A DNA stretch of 27,186 nucleotides from JBOFCO01 sp051646105 (GCA_051646105.1 JBOFCO010000241.1:1-27186); one strand, 5' to 3'. Shown: positions 8,460 through 16,735, counted from the stretch's first letter. Program-made: numbers and translations. The notes: a model not told the origin generated them from the sequence alone.

Positions 8460-8531
8460 GCCTTGTGACTTCCGGCCCTGCCGCCTGTCGCGGCGGGGCC
8501 AATTTCCCCGGTTTCCAGACGGATGCGCGAC

Positions 8532-10088
8532 ATGACCCCCATCCTTCAGATGCGCGGCATCACTAAGACATTTCCTGGAGTCAAGGCGCTGAACAACGTG
8601 AACCTGTCGGTGATGCCCGGCGAAATTCACGCGCTGGTCGGTGAAAACGGTGCCGGAAAATCCACGCTGATGAAGGTGTTGTCCGGTGTCTATCCGCATG
8701 GCAGCTACGATGGCGAAATCCACTACGATGGCGAACTCGCCCGCTTTGGCGGGATCCACGACAGCGAGGCGAAGGGGATCATCATCATCCATCAGGAACT
8801 TGCCCTGGTGCCGCTTCTTTCCATCGCCGAGAATATCTTTCTGGGGAACGAGATCACCAAAGGCGGTCGCATCGACTGGCCGGAAACCTACAGCCGCACC
8901 GAAGGGCTGCTTGCCAAGGTGGGTCTGTCTGAAGGCCCGCAAACGTCCATCGACAGTTTGGGTGTCGGCAAGCAGCAACTGGTGGAAATCGCCAAGGCAC
9001 TGTCCAAGAAGGTGCGGCTGCTGATTTTGGACGAACCTACGGCGGCACTTCAGGAAAACGACAGCCAGAAGCTTCTGGACCTGCTGCTGGAACTGAAAAA
9101 GCAGGGCATCACCTCGATCCTGATCTCGCACAAGCTGAACGAGGTGTCGCGTGTGGCCGACCGGCTGACGGTGCTGCGCGACGGCGCCACGGTATCGGAC
9201 ATCGAACGCGCCGAGATCACGGAAGAGCGCATCATCCGCGACATGGTGGGGCGTGACATGGAACACCGCTATCCCGACAGGGTGCAGAAGATCGGCGAGG
9301 TCCTGTTTCAGGTGAAAGACTGGAACGTGTATCACCCAGTCCATGCCGACCGCCATGTCATCCGAAATATCTCCATGCAGGTCCGCAGGGGAGAGGTCGT
9401 CGGCATCGCCGGGCTGATGGGGGCGGGCCGGACCGAATTCGCGATGAGCCTGTTCGGCAAATCCTGGGGTCAGAAGATCAGTGGCGACGTGACGATCGGT
9501 GGCAAGCCTGCCGATCTGTCCTCTGTGCCGGGCGCCATCGATGCGGGGCTGGCCTATGTGACCGAAGATCGCAAGGCGCTGGGGTTAGTTCTTGAGGACA
9601 CGATCCTGCGCAACACCACGATGGCGAACCTGAACGCTGTGTCGTCGCGCGGGGTGATCGACCAGAACAAGGAACGCAAGGTGGCCGAGGACTACAGGCA
9701 GGCACTGCGTACCCGCACACCAACAGTGTTCCAGAAGGTGGTGAACCTGTCGGGCGGCAACCAGCAAAAGGTGGTTCTGGCCAAATGGCTGTTCACCGAC
9801 CCGGATGTGCTGATCCTTGACGAACCGACACGCGGCATCGACGTGGGTGCGAAGTTCGAAATTTATACCATTATCAACCAGCTTGCCGACCAGGGCCGTG
9901 CGGTCATCATGATCTCGTCCGAAATGCCGGAACTTCTGGGTATGTGCGACCGGATCTATGTCATGAACAAAGGCACCTTTGTCGGCGAACTGACCAAGTC
10001 GGAAGCCAGTCAGGAACGGATCATGGAAAAAATCATGGCCGCAGACACTGCCAACGCGCGCACAAAAACCACCGTCGGGAAGGGGTAA
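8532..10088 (+). CDS. gguA: Sugar ABC importer, double ATP-binding subunit GguA
   Basis: This 518-residue cytoplasmic ATPase has two fused ABC domains, as in CUT2 importers such as XylG and MglA. Domain 1 has Walker A GENGAGKST (residues 37-45) and Walker B LLILDEPTAAL. Its signature region is the unusual LGVGKQQLVEIAKAL. Domain 2 has a degenerate Walker A (GLMGAGRTEF) but an intact signature LSGGNQQKVVLAKWL and LILDEPTRGID. One degenerate and one competent site is normal for this class. An in-frame ATG at 8523 would add three residues. I prefer 8532 because homologues, as I recall them, begin close to ILEMRGITKTFPGVKAL. It follows chvE after about 70 nt, which probably lets the binding protein be made in excess. 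Confidence 0.95.
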   Translation: MTPILQMRGITKTFPGVKALNNVNLSVMPGEIHALVGENGAGKSTLMKVLSGVYPHGSYDGEIHYDGELARFGGIHDSEAKGIIIIHQELALVPLLSIAENIFLGNEITKGGRIDWPETYSRTEGLLAKVGLSEGPQTSIDSLGVGKQQLVEIAKALSKKVRLLILDEPTAALQENDSQKLLDLLLELKKQGITSILISHKLNEVSRVADRLTVLRDGATVSDIERAEITEERIIRDMVGRDMEHRYPDRVQKIGEVLFQVKDWNVYHPVHADRHVIRNISMQVRRGEVVGIAGLMGAGRTEFAMSLFGKSWGQKISGDVTIGGKPADLSSVPGAIDAGLAYVTEDRKALGLVLEDTILRNTTMANLNAVSSRGVIDQNKERKVAEDYRQALRTRTPTVFQKVVNLSGGNQQKVVLAKWLFTDPDVLILDEPTRGIDVGAKFEIYTIINQLADQGRAVIMISSEMPELLGMCDRIYVMNKGTFVGELTKSEASQERIMEKIMAADTANARTKTTVGKG

Positions 10089-10091
10089 GCT

Positions 10092-11312
10092 ATGGCCGAT
10101 ACTGCAATGGCTAAAACGCCGGGTGCTGCCAGCTATCTGAAAGGCAACATGCGCCAATATGGGATGTTGCTGGCGCTGGTCGCCATCGTCGTGCTGTTTC
10201 AGATATTGGTGCAGGTGCGTGAGGAAGTGAATTTCCTGTCGGCGCAGAACATCACCAACCTGTTCCTGCAAAACTCCTACGTCATCATCATGGCGCTGGG
10301 GATGCTGCTGGTGATCGTCGCGGGTCACATCGACCTGTCTGTCGGCGCCGTCGCGGCCTTTGTCGGCGCGCTTGCGGCTGTGATGATCGTGAACTGGCAC
10401 TGGCCCGTGGCATTGGTCATCCCTGCGTGCCTGCTTGTGGGTGGCATCATCGGCGCAGCGCAAGGGTACTGGATCGCCTACTGGCGCATCCCGTCATTTA
10501 TCGTGACGCTTGCTGGGATGCTGGTCTTCCGGGGGCTGACGCTGTGGCTGCTGGACGGCCGCAATGTCGGGCCGTTTCCGAAAAGCTTTCAGATGCTCTC
10601 CACCGGCTTTGTGCCCGACCTGTTCCCCTTCATGGCCCCGATGCTGGGGATGGAGCGTCTGAACGGACTTGCCGTGATTGCGGGCATTGCAGTCGCCTGT
10701 GCCATTGTATGGTCGGGGCTTACCGCCCGCCGCAAGGCCGCCGCTTACGGCATGGTCGAAGAACCCTATGGCTTCTTCGTCGCCCGCAACGCACTTATCG
10801 TGGCGGCGATCCTGTTTCTGTCCTTCATCCTCGCCACCTTCCGGGGTCTGCCGAATGTGCTGATCTCGATGGCCGTGCTGATCGTGGCCTTCATCTTCAT
10901 CACCAACTCCACCACCTTCGGGCGGCGCATCTATGCCATCGGGGGCAATGAAAAGGCGGCGAAGCTGTCGGGGATCAATACCCAGAAGCTGGTGTTCACC
11001 ACTTTTGTCATCGTCGGTGTTCTTGCGGCTTTTGCGGGCATGATCGTTGCGGCGCGCCTGAACTCTGCCACGCCGAAAGCGGGCGTCGGGTTCGAGCTTG
11101 ACGTGATCGCTGCCGTGTTCATCGGCGGGGCGTCGATGTCGGGCGGGGCCGGCACTATCATCGGCGCGGTGATCGGCGCCTTCATCATGGGCGTGATGAA
11201 CAACGGCATGTCGATCCTTGGCATCGGCATCGATTACCAGCAGGTCATCAAGGGGCTGGTGCTGCTGACCGCCGTGATCTTTGACGTCTGGAACCGGGGC
11301 AAGCAGGGATGA
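10092..11312 (+). CDS. gguB: Sugar ABC importer, permease subunit GguB
   Basis: This 406-residue integral membrane protein belongs to the BPD_transp_2 family and forms the sugar channel with GguA and ChvE. It has about ten hydrophobic helices. The conserved loop GHIDLSVGAVAAFVGALAA and the segment AIGGNEKAAKLSGINTQK (coupling region that contacts the ATPase) are characteristic. GGASMSGGAGTIIGAVIGAF near the C-terminus is also typical. Its start is 3 nt after the gguA stop, with AAGGGG upstream. Its last codons overlap the start of gguC (ATGA), so the pair is translationally coupled. Confidence 0.95.
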   Translation: MADTAMAKTPGAASYLKGNMRQYGMLLALVAIVVLFQILVQVREEVNFLSAQNITNLFLQNSYVIIMALGMLLVIVAGHIDLSVGAVAAFVGALAAVMIVNWHWPVALVIPACLLVGGIIGAAQGYWIAYWRIPSFIVTLAGMLVFRGLTLWLLDGRNVGPFPKSFQMLSTGFVPDLFPFMAPMLGMERLNGLAVIAGIAVACAIVWSGLTARRKAAAYGMVEEPYGFFVARNALIVAAILFLSFILATFRGLPNVLISMAVLIVAFIFITNSTTFGRRIYAIGGNEKAAKLSGINTQKLVFTTFVIVGVLAAFAGMIVAARLNSATPKAGVGFELDVIAAVFIGGASMSGGAGTIIGAVIGAFIMGVMNNGMSILGIGIDYQQVIKGLVLLTAVIFDVWNRGKQG

Positions 11313-12280
11313 TGCTGCATCTTTCGCAACTGAAGGCAGGCGGTGTGATCGCCCGGAACGACGCCGACGCGCGGCTGGTGAACGGTGCCACCGGCACCTA
11401 TGCTTTGGCGATCGAGGCAATAGCGGCGGGCCTTTCACTGGCGCAGGCAGTAGATCGGCGCGGGCTTGGCGATGCCGTCGATCTGGTTGCGCTGGCGGGC
11501 AAGGGATTGCTCGACGCGCCCGTGCGCCACCCTGACGCGGCGCATTGCTTCCTGACCGGCACAGGGTTGACCCATACCGGATCAGCCAGTGCCCGCGATG
11601 CGATGCACGCCGATACCGCAGGTATGTCCGACAGCATGAAGATGTTCCGCATGGGGATCGAGGGCGGCAAACCCGCCCCAGGCCAGCGTGGCGTGCAGCC
11701 GGAATGGTTCTACAAGGGCACCGGCTCCATGTGCGTGGCCCCCGGTGATGCGCTGCAATCCCCTGACTTCGCGCTGGACGGTGGGGAGGAGCCGGAAATC
11801 GCCGGGGCCTATGTCATCGGTTCCGATGGCGTACCAAACCGGCTTGGCTTCTGCCTTGCCAACGAGTTTTCCGACCATGTGACGGAAAAGATCAACTACC
11901 TGTTCCTCGCCCATTCCAAGCTGCGCCCCGCCGCCTTCGGGCCGGAATTGCTGGTCGGCGACCTTCCGCAGGATATTCGCGGCACCAGCCGCATCCTGCG
12001 GGCCGGGAAAACCGTCTGGGAAAAGCCCTTCCTGTCGGGGGAGGCGAACATGTCGCACTTCATTGCCAATCTGGAATACCACCACTTCAAATACGCTGCC
12101 TTCTGTCAGCCGGGCGACTTGCACCTGCATATGTTCGGCACTGCGACCCTGTCCTTTGCAGATGGGGTGAAGGTGGAACCCGGCGATATCTGGGAAATCG
12201 CTGCCCCGGATTTCGGACTGCCGCTTCGCAACCCGCTGGCCGTAACCGCTTCACCCTTCGGCATTGTGCGAAAGCTATGA
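11309..12280 (+). CDS. gguC: GguC: FAH-fold protein, probable 2-keto-3-deoxy-sugar-acid dehydratase (AraD1/XylX-like)
   Basis: This 323-residue cytoplasmic protein belongs to the fumarylacetoacetate hydrolase superfamily. PEWFYKGTGSMCVAPG starts the catalytic fold at about residue 130, followed by the acidic metal-ligand region GGEEPEIAGAYVI (about residues 157-170) and the LANEFSDH segment. In Agrobacterium, gguC accompanies chvE-gguAB and has long lacked a clear role. FAH-fold enzymes such as XylX of Caulobacter dehydrate 2-keto-3-deoxy-pentonates to 2-oxoglutarate semialdehyde. The genes on either side supply the preceding and following steps, so I infer that activity here. The alternative is hydrolysis of a diketo acid. 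It overlaps gguB and the SDR gene by 4 nt each. The start could be ATG 11309 or 11312. Confidence 0.87.
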   Translation: MMLHLSQLKAGGVIARNDADARLVNGATGTYALAIEAIAAGLSLAQAVDRRGLGDAVDLVALAGKGLLDAPVRHPDAAHCFLTGTGLTHTGSASARDAMHADTAGMSDSMKMFRMGIEGGKPAPGQRGVQPEWFYKGTGSMCVAPGDALQSPDFALDGGEEPEIAGAYVIGSDGVPNRLGFCLANEFSDHVTEKINYLFLAHSKLRPAAFGPELLVGDLPQDIRGTSRILRAGKTVWEKPFLSGEANMSHFIANLEYHHFKYAAFCQPGDLHLHMFGTATLSFADGVKVEPGDIWEIAAPDFGLPLRNPLAVTASPFGIVRKL

Positions 12281-13062
12281 ACGCTGTCGCCCAGCCCCGG
12301 CCGGTATCCGCCGTCTACCTCGATCTTGCGGGGCGCTCGGTCGTGATCTCGGGCGGGGCGACAGGCATCGGGGCTGCTTTGAGCGAAGCCTTTGCGGCAC
12401 AGGGCGCGCTGGTCACCTTTCTGGATATCGATGCCGGGGCGGGGCGGGCGCTGGCGCAGAAGCTGGAAGGGCAGGGCGCGCGGGTGGCGTTTCATGCCTG
12501 TGACATCACTGACACCGCCGCGCTGCAAGCTGCGATCCAGTCCGCCGCCGCAGCGCATGGCCCGGTGCGGGTGCTGCTGAACAACGCCGCCAACGACGCG
12601 CGGCATTCGCTGGATGCGTTGTCTCCCGACCGTTTCGATGCGCTTGTGGCAGTCAACCTGCGCCACGCGGTTTTCGCAGCACAGGCGGTAATGCCGATGA
12701 TGAAAACCGCGGGCGGCGGGTCGATCATCAACTTCGGCTCTATCGGCTGGATGATGGCCTCTGGCGGCTATCCGATCTATGCCGCCATGAAAGCGGCGGT
12801 GCATGGGCTGACGCGCGGGCTGGCGCGCGATCTTGGGCAGGACGGCATCCGCGTCAACACGCTGGTGCCGGGCTGGGTGATGACCGAAAAGCAGCTTCGT
12901 CTGTGGGTCGATGACAGTGCCCGCGAAAAGATCGCGCAGTCGCAATGCCTGCCGGGAAGTGTCTTGCCCGCGCATATCGCCAATATGGCGCTGTTTCTGG
13001 CCTCTGATGCTTCGGCTATGTGCACGGCGCAGAACTTTATCGTTGATGGAGGATGGGTATGA
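12277..13062 (+). CDS. SDR-family NAD(P)-dependent sugar 1-dehydrogenase (XylB-like)
   Basis: This 261-residue short-chain dehydrogenase should oxidise an aldose at C1 to the aldonolactone, the first catabolic step after import. The Rossmann motif is SGGATGIGAAL (about 25-35). Asp50 at the end of strand 2 favours NAD over NADP. NNAAND follows at about 102-107. The catalytic residues are Ser155, Tyr168 and Lys172 (YAAMK). The segments INFGSIGW and SQCLPGSVLPAHIANMALFL closely resemble, from memory, the Caulobacter D-xylose dehydrogenase XylB. That favours a sugar 1-dehydrogenase over a 2-keto-3-deoxypentonate 4-dehydrogenase. The start overlaps gguC by 4 nt, and the stop overlaps the dehydratase start by 4 nt. 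Confidence 0.87.
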   Translation: MNAVAQPRPVSAVYLDLAGRSVVISGGATGIGAALSEAFAAQGALVTFLDIDAGAGRALAQKLEGQGARVAFHACDITDTAALQAAIQSAAAAHGPVRVLLNNAANDARHSLDALSPDRFDALVAVNLRHAVFAAQAVMPMMKTAGGGSIINFGSIGWMMASGGYPIYAAMKAAVHGLTRGLARDLGQDGIRVNTLVPGWVMTEKQLRLWVDDSAREKIAQSQCLPGSVLPAHIANMALFLASDASAMCTAQNFIVDGGWV

Positions 13063-14804
13063 ACCAGTTCAAGCCGGCGAAATGGCCCCGCAAGCTGCGC
13101 TCTCAGGAGTGGTTCGGCGGCACCACAAAGGATGCGATCTATCATCGGGGGTGGATGAAAAACCAGGGCTTCCCGGCTGATCTGTTCGACGGCCGCCCGG
13201 TGATCGGCATCCTGAACACCTGGTCGGAACTTACGCCCTGCAATGCCCATTTGCGCGATCTGGCAGAGCGCGTGAAGCACGGGATTTATGAGGCGGGGGG
13301 CTTCCCGGTGGAAGTGCCGGTGTTCAGCGCGTCTGAATCCGCCTTTCGCCCCACGGCGATGATGTTCCGCAATCTGGCGGCGATGGCGGTGGAAGAAGCC
13401 ATGCGGGGTCAGCCGATGGATGGCTGCGTTCTGATGGTGGGGTGCGACAAGACCACGCCCAGCCTGCTTATGGCTGCTGCATCGACCGACCTGCCGTCGA
13501 TCATCGTCACCGGCGGGCCGATGCTGAACGGCTACTACCGCAATGAACGTGTCGGATCAGGCACGCATCTGTGGAAGTTTTCCGAAGCGGTGAAGGCCGG
13601 GGAAATGACGACGGATGAATTTGTCGAGGCCGAAGCCAGCATGAGCCGCTCTCCCGGTTCGTGCAACACGATGGGCACGGCCAGCACGATGGCATCAATG
13701 GCCGAAGCACTGGGCATGGCGCTGTCCGGCAATGCCGCGATCCCGGCCGTCGACAGCCGCCGCCGTGTCATGGCGCAGATGACGGGCCGCCGCATCGTAC
13801 AGATGGTCAAGGATGATCTGAAGCCATCGGATGTGTTGAAAAAGGAGGCGTTTGAAAACGCCATCCGCACCAATGCAGCGATTGGCGGATCAACCAATGC
13901 CGTGATCCACCTTCTTGCCATTGCGGGCCGGGTCGGCGTGGACCTGACGCTGGATGACTGGGATCGCTGCGGGCGCGACGTGCCGACCATCGTCAACCTG
14001 ATGCCGTCGGGAAAATACCTGATGGAAGAATTCTTCTACGCGGGCGGCCTGCCGGTGGTCATCAAGCGGCTGGGAGAAGCGGGGCTGCTGCACAAGGATG
14101 CACTGACCGCGTCGGGTCAGTCGATGTGGGATCAGGTCAGGGACGTGAAGAACCACAACGAGGATGTAATCCTGCCCGCCGACAGGGCGCTGGCACAGTC
14201 GGGCGGTGTGGTGGTGGTGAAGGGCAACCTTGCCCCGAACGGTGCGGTTTTGAAACCTTCGGCTGCCACGCCCGCGCTGATGGTGCATCGGGGCAGGGCG
14301 GTCGTGTTCGAGGACATCGACGACTACAAGGCAAGGATCAACGACGATGCCCTGGACATCGACGAGACCTGCATCATGGTGTTGAAAAACTGCGGTCCCA
14401 AGGGCTACCCCGGCATGGCAGAGGTCGGCAATATGGGCCTGCCGCCGAAAGTGCTGAAAAAAGGCATCACCGATATGGTGCGGATTTCCGATGCGCGCAT
14501 GTCGGGCACGGCTTATGGCACCGTGGTGCTGCACACATCGCCCGAAGCAGCAGCGGGCGGGCCTTTGGCCGTGGTGCAGAATGGCGATTTCATCGAGCTT
14601 GACGTGCCCAACCGTCGCCTGCATCTGGAGGTTTCAGATGCAGAGCTTCAGGCGCGGCTGTCCGCATGGAAGCCATCGCATGCGGTGTTTGACTCCGGCT
14701 ATGGCTGGCTGCATCAGAAGCATGTGCAGGGTGCCGATACCGGGGCCGATCTCGACTTCCTGAAGGGCTGTCGCGGTGCGCCGGTTGGCAAGGACAGCCA
14801 CTAG
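13059..14804 (+). CDS. IlvD/Edd-family dehydratase, L-arabinonate dehydratase type
   Basis: This 581-residue enzyme contains an Fe-S cluster and removes water from an aldonate to give a 2-keto-3-deoxy acid. Cys61 (TPCNAH), Cys129 (VGCDKTTPS) and Cys202 (SPGSCNTMG) fit the three [2Fe-2S] ligands of the structurally known Rhizobium L-arabinonate dehydratase, offset by about two. Lys131 is the Mg-binding residue that is carbamylated in that family. The C-terminal GADTGADLDFLKGCRG also matches the arabinonate clade, from memory, and that clade accepts D-fuconate and D-galactonate as well. I chose ATG 13059 over 13053: GGAGG at 13048-13052 is 6 nt from it, and it gives the ATGA overlap seen at the other junctions. 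A substrate of L-arabinonate is likely but not proven. Confidence 0.93.
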   Translation: MNQFKPAKWPRKLRSQEWFGGTTKDAIYHRGWMKNQGFPADLFDGRPVIGILNTWSELTPCNAHLRDLAERVKHGIYEAGGFPVEVPVFSASESAFRPTAMMFRNLAAMAVEEAMRGQPMDGCVLMVGCDKTTPSLLMAAASTDLPSIIVTGGPMLNGYYRNERVGSGTHLWKFSEAVKAGEMTTDEFVEAEASMSRSPGSCNTMGTASTMASMAEALGMALSGNAAIPAVDSRRRVMAQMTGRRIVQMVKDDLKPSDVLKKEAFENAIRTNAAIGGSTNAVIHLLAIAGRVGVDLTLDDWDRCGRDVPTIVNLMPSGKYLMEEFFYAGGLPVVIKRLGEAGLLHKDALTASGQSMWDQVRDVKNHNEDVILPADRALAQSGGVVVVKGNLAPNGAVLKPSAATPALMVHRGRAVVFEDIDDYKARINDDALDIDETCIMVLKNCGPKGYPGMAEVGNMGLPPKVLKKGITDMVRISDARMSGTAYGTVVLHTSPEAAAGGPLAVVQNGDFIELDVPNRRLHLEVSDAELQARLSAWKPSHAVFDSGYGWLHQKHVQGADTGADLDFLKGCRGAPVGKDSH

Positions 14805-14819
14805 CACTATATAGGCTAA

Positions 14820-14833
14820 GATATTAAAATATC
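14820..14833. terminator. Short hairpin after the dehydratase gene
   Basis: GATATT-AA-AATATC is a perfect 6-bp inverted repeat 16 nt after the stop codon. It is AT-rich and weak as a terminator. Together with the GC hairpins just downstream it separates the translationally coupled genes from the aldehyde dehydrogenase gene. Confidence 0.35.
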
Positions 14834-14838
14834 AGTCA

Positions 14839-14880
14839 GGGGTTTTGCCCCCGGCGGGGATATTTGGACCAGACTGAAAG
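14839..14880 (+). repeat. Candidate Rhodobacterales intergenic element (GGGG/CCCC hairpin plus GGGGATATTTGGACCAG)
   Basis: GGGG-TTTTG-CCCC (14839-14851) can fold as a terminator-like hairpin. The CCCC at 14848-14851 can instead pair with GGGG at 14856-14859, so two exclusive structures are possible. The following GGGGATATTTGGACCAG and GACTGAAAG resemble, from memory, a short sequence that recurs between genes in Rhodobacterales genomes. This window contains only one copy, so the repeat call rests on recollection. It lies immediately upstream of the aldehyde dehydrogenase ribosome-binding site. Confidence 0.45.
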
Positions 14881-14889
14881 AGGAAAACG

Positions 14890-16404
14890 ATGGGCTGGAC
14901 ACCAAGCGGCAAGCATCTGATTGCAGGCGAATGGGTGGGGGGAGAGGCGATGTTTGCTTCGGACCCGGCGACAGGTCCATCGCACCAGTTTGCGGTCGGT
15001 ACAGTGGCCTTGGTGAACCGCGCGGCAGAAGCAGCAGAGGAGGCGTTCTGGTCATACTCTGCCCTGACACGTAGGCAGCGGGCAGAGTTTCTGAACCGCA
15101 TCGCGGATGAGATCGAGGCGCGTGGCGCCGCGATTACCGAAATCGGCACACAGGAAACCGGCCTTCCCCCTGCGCGGCTGGAAGGCGAACGCGGGCGCAC
15201 CACTGGCCAGTTGCGGCTGTTCGCCAGCCATATCCTGAAAGCGGACTACCTTGATCGCCGCCACGATGCGGCACTGCCAGATCGCCAGCCGCTTCCGCGC
15301 CCGGAAATCCGTCTGATGCAGCGACCGATCGGCCCGGTGGCGGTGTTCGGGGCTTCTAATTTTCCACTGGCATTTTCCACTGCGGGTGGGGACACGGCCT
15401 CTGCGCTGGCAGCGGGCTGCCCTGTGGTGGTCAAGGGCCACTCCGCCCATCCTGGCACAGGCGAGATCGTGGCCGAGGCGGTGGATGCCGCGATCAAGGC
15501 ACTGGGTCTGCATTCTGGGGTGTTTTCGCTGATCCAGGGCGGCAAACGCGATGTCGGCACCTCGTTGGTGCAGCATCCGCGCATCAAGGCGGTCGGTTTT
15601 ACCGGCAGCCTTGCCGGGGGGCGTGCGCTGTTCGACCTGTGCGCGCAAAGGGCGGAGCCGATCCCGTTCTTTGGTGAACTGGGCTCGGTCAATCCCATGT
15701 TCCTGCTGCCCCATGCTTTGGCCGCACGCGGCGAGGCGATTGCAAAGGGCTGGGCCGGGTCGCTGACGATGGGGGCAGGGCAGTTCTGCACCAATCCCGG
15801 CATTGCCGTAGTGATCGCCGGACCCGCTGCCGAAGCATTCGCCACCGCCGCTACCGCCGCGCTGCAACCTATCGCCGCGCAGACCATGCTGACCGACGGC
15901 ATAGCGGATGCCTATCGCAAGGGGGCCGACCGCGTTGGTGCGGGGGCGGGCGTACAGGCGCTGCTGACCTCGACCTGCGATCTGCGCAATGCCGCGCCCT
16001 ATCTTTACCGCGTGTCGGGCGATGACTGGCTTGGCAACCATGCCCTTTCCGAGGAGGTCTTCGGCCCGCTCGGGCTGATCGTAACCGTTCGTGATTTCGG
16101 CCAGATGCAGGAGGTTGCCCGCAGCCTTCTGGGGCAGTTGACCTGCACCCTGCATGTCGACACCGAGGATCACCCGCAGGCGCAGGCGTTGATGCCGGTG
16201 CTGGAACGCAAGGCGGGCCGCATCCTGGCCAACGGCTATCCCACCGGGGTAGAGGTCTGCGATGCCATGGTGCACGGGGGGCCATATCCGGCCAGCACCA
16301 ATTTCGGCGCGACAAGCGTGGGTACGATGGCGATCCGCCGCTTCCTGCGCCCGGTCAGCTACCAGAACATGCCGGAAGCGTTGCTGCCCCCCGATCTTGT
16401 CTGA
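14890..16404 (+). CDS. NAD(P)-dependent aldehyde dehydrogenase, probable 2-oxoglutarate semialdehyde dehydrogenase
   Basis: This 504-residue enzyme would oxidise 2-oxoglutarate semialdehyde to 2-oxoglutarate, the last step linking pentose oxidation to the TCA cycle. Visible catalytic residues are Asn157 (GASNFPLAF), Lys182 (VVKGHSAHP), Glu263 (FFGELGSVNP) and Cys300 (GAGQFCTNPG). The GHSAHPGTGE variant around the cofactor-binding lysine and the FFGELGSVNP motif are typical of the ketoglutaric-semialdehyde branch, not of betaine or fatty-aldehyde dehydrogenases. AGAGGA precedes the start. It is separated from the dehydratase by 85 nt with hairpins, so its expression may be partly independent of the operon. 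The family is secure, and the substrate is inferred from context. Confidence 0.92.
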   Translation: MGWTPSGKHLIAGEWVGGEAMFASDPATGPSHQFAVGTVALVNRAAEAAEEAFWSYSALTRRQRAEFLNRIADEIEARGAAITEIGTQETGLPPARLEGERGRTTGQLRLFASHILKADYLDRRHDAALPDRQPLPRPEIRLMQRPIGPVAVFGASNFPLAFSTAGGDTASALAAGCPVVVKGHSAHPGTGEIVAEAVDAAIKALGLHSGVFSLIQGGKRDVGTSLVQHPRIKAVGFTGSLAGGRALFDLCAQRAEPIPFFGELGSVNPMFLLPHALAARGEAIAKGWAGSLTMGAGQFCTNPGIAVVIAGPAAEAFATAATAALQPIAAQTMLTDGIADAYRKGADRVGAGAGVQALLTSTCDLRNAAPYLYRVSGDDWLGNHALSEEVFGPLGLIVTVRDFGQMQEVARSLLGQLTCTLHVDTEDHPQAQALMPVLERKAGRILANGYPTGVEVCDAMVHGGPYPASTNFGATSVGTMAIRRFLRPVSYQNMPEALLPPDLV

Positions 16405-16422
16405 CGGTATTGACGCGGATCA

Positions 16423-16446
16423 AGGCCGTGCGAACCCGTGCGGCCT
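16423..16446 (+). terminator. Probable terminator after the sugar locus
   Basis: AGGCCG (16423-16428) pairs with CGGCCT (16441-16446), extended inward by two G-U pairs and one C-G pair. It lies 18 nt after the aldehyde dehydrogenase stop. Only a short CTTT run follows, so its strength is uncertain. Confidence 0.45.
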
Positions 16447-16488
16447 AACCTTTCCCTGTTGACAGCAGGATAAGAGGAACGCGAGGCG

Positions 16489-16728
16489 ATGTCGCATACA
16501 CCCCACGAATTGGCAGAGGATTTCCCCGGCCAGAACGACAGGATTCACGCGCTGAAACTTTCCAGCGCACATTTCGCAAAGTTGGTCGAGGACTATCACG
16601 ACGTGAACCGCGAAGTGCACCGTGCCGAAACCGGCGTGACCCCTATGGATCAGGCGCATGAGACAGAGTTGCGCAAGAAACGATCCCATCTGAAAGATCA
16701 GATCGCCCGGGCGCTTTCGGCGGCGTGA
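16489..16728 (+). CDS. YdcH family protein (DUF465)
   Basis: This 79-residue, mostly helical, charged cytoplasmic protein has the DUF465 pattern: HELAEDFPGQNDRIHALKLS, then FAKLVEDYHDVNREVHRAE and a second helix EAELRKKRSHLKDQI-like segment. It should form a short antiparallel coiled-coil hairpin. The biochemical role of the family is unknown. It has its own GAGGCG upstream of the ATG. It is convergent with the pccR gene, whose stop lies 8 nt downstream on the other strand. It is not obviously related to the sugar genes before it. Confidence 0.85.
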   Translation: MSHTPHELAEDFPGQNDRIHALKLSSAHFAKLVEDYHDVNREVHRAETGVTPMDQAHETELRKKRSHLKDQIARALSAA

Positions 16729-16735
16729 TCCCGGA

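Noticed and set aside
7227..9356. A 710-codon extension of the LysR frame upstream, antisense to chvE and gguA, giving an apparent 1033-residue protein
   Set aside because: The extension is His/Asp/Arg-rich with no recognisable domain. It mirrors the codon structure of the genuine chvE and gguA genes, and the LysR HTH starts normally after ATG 7226.
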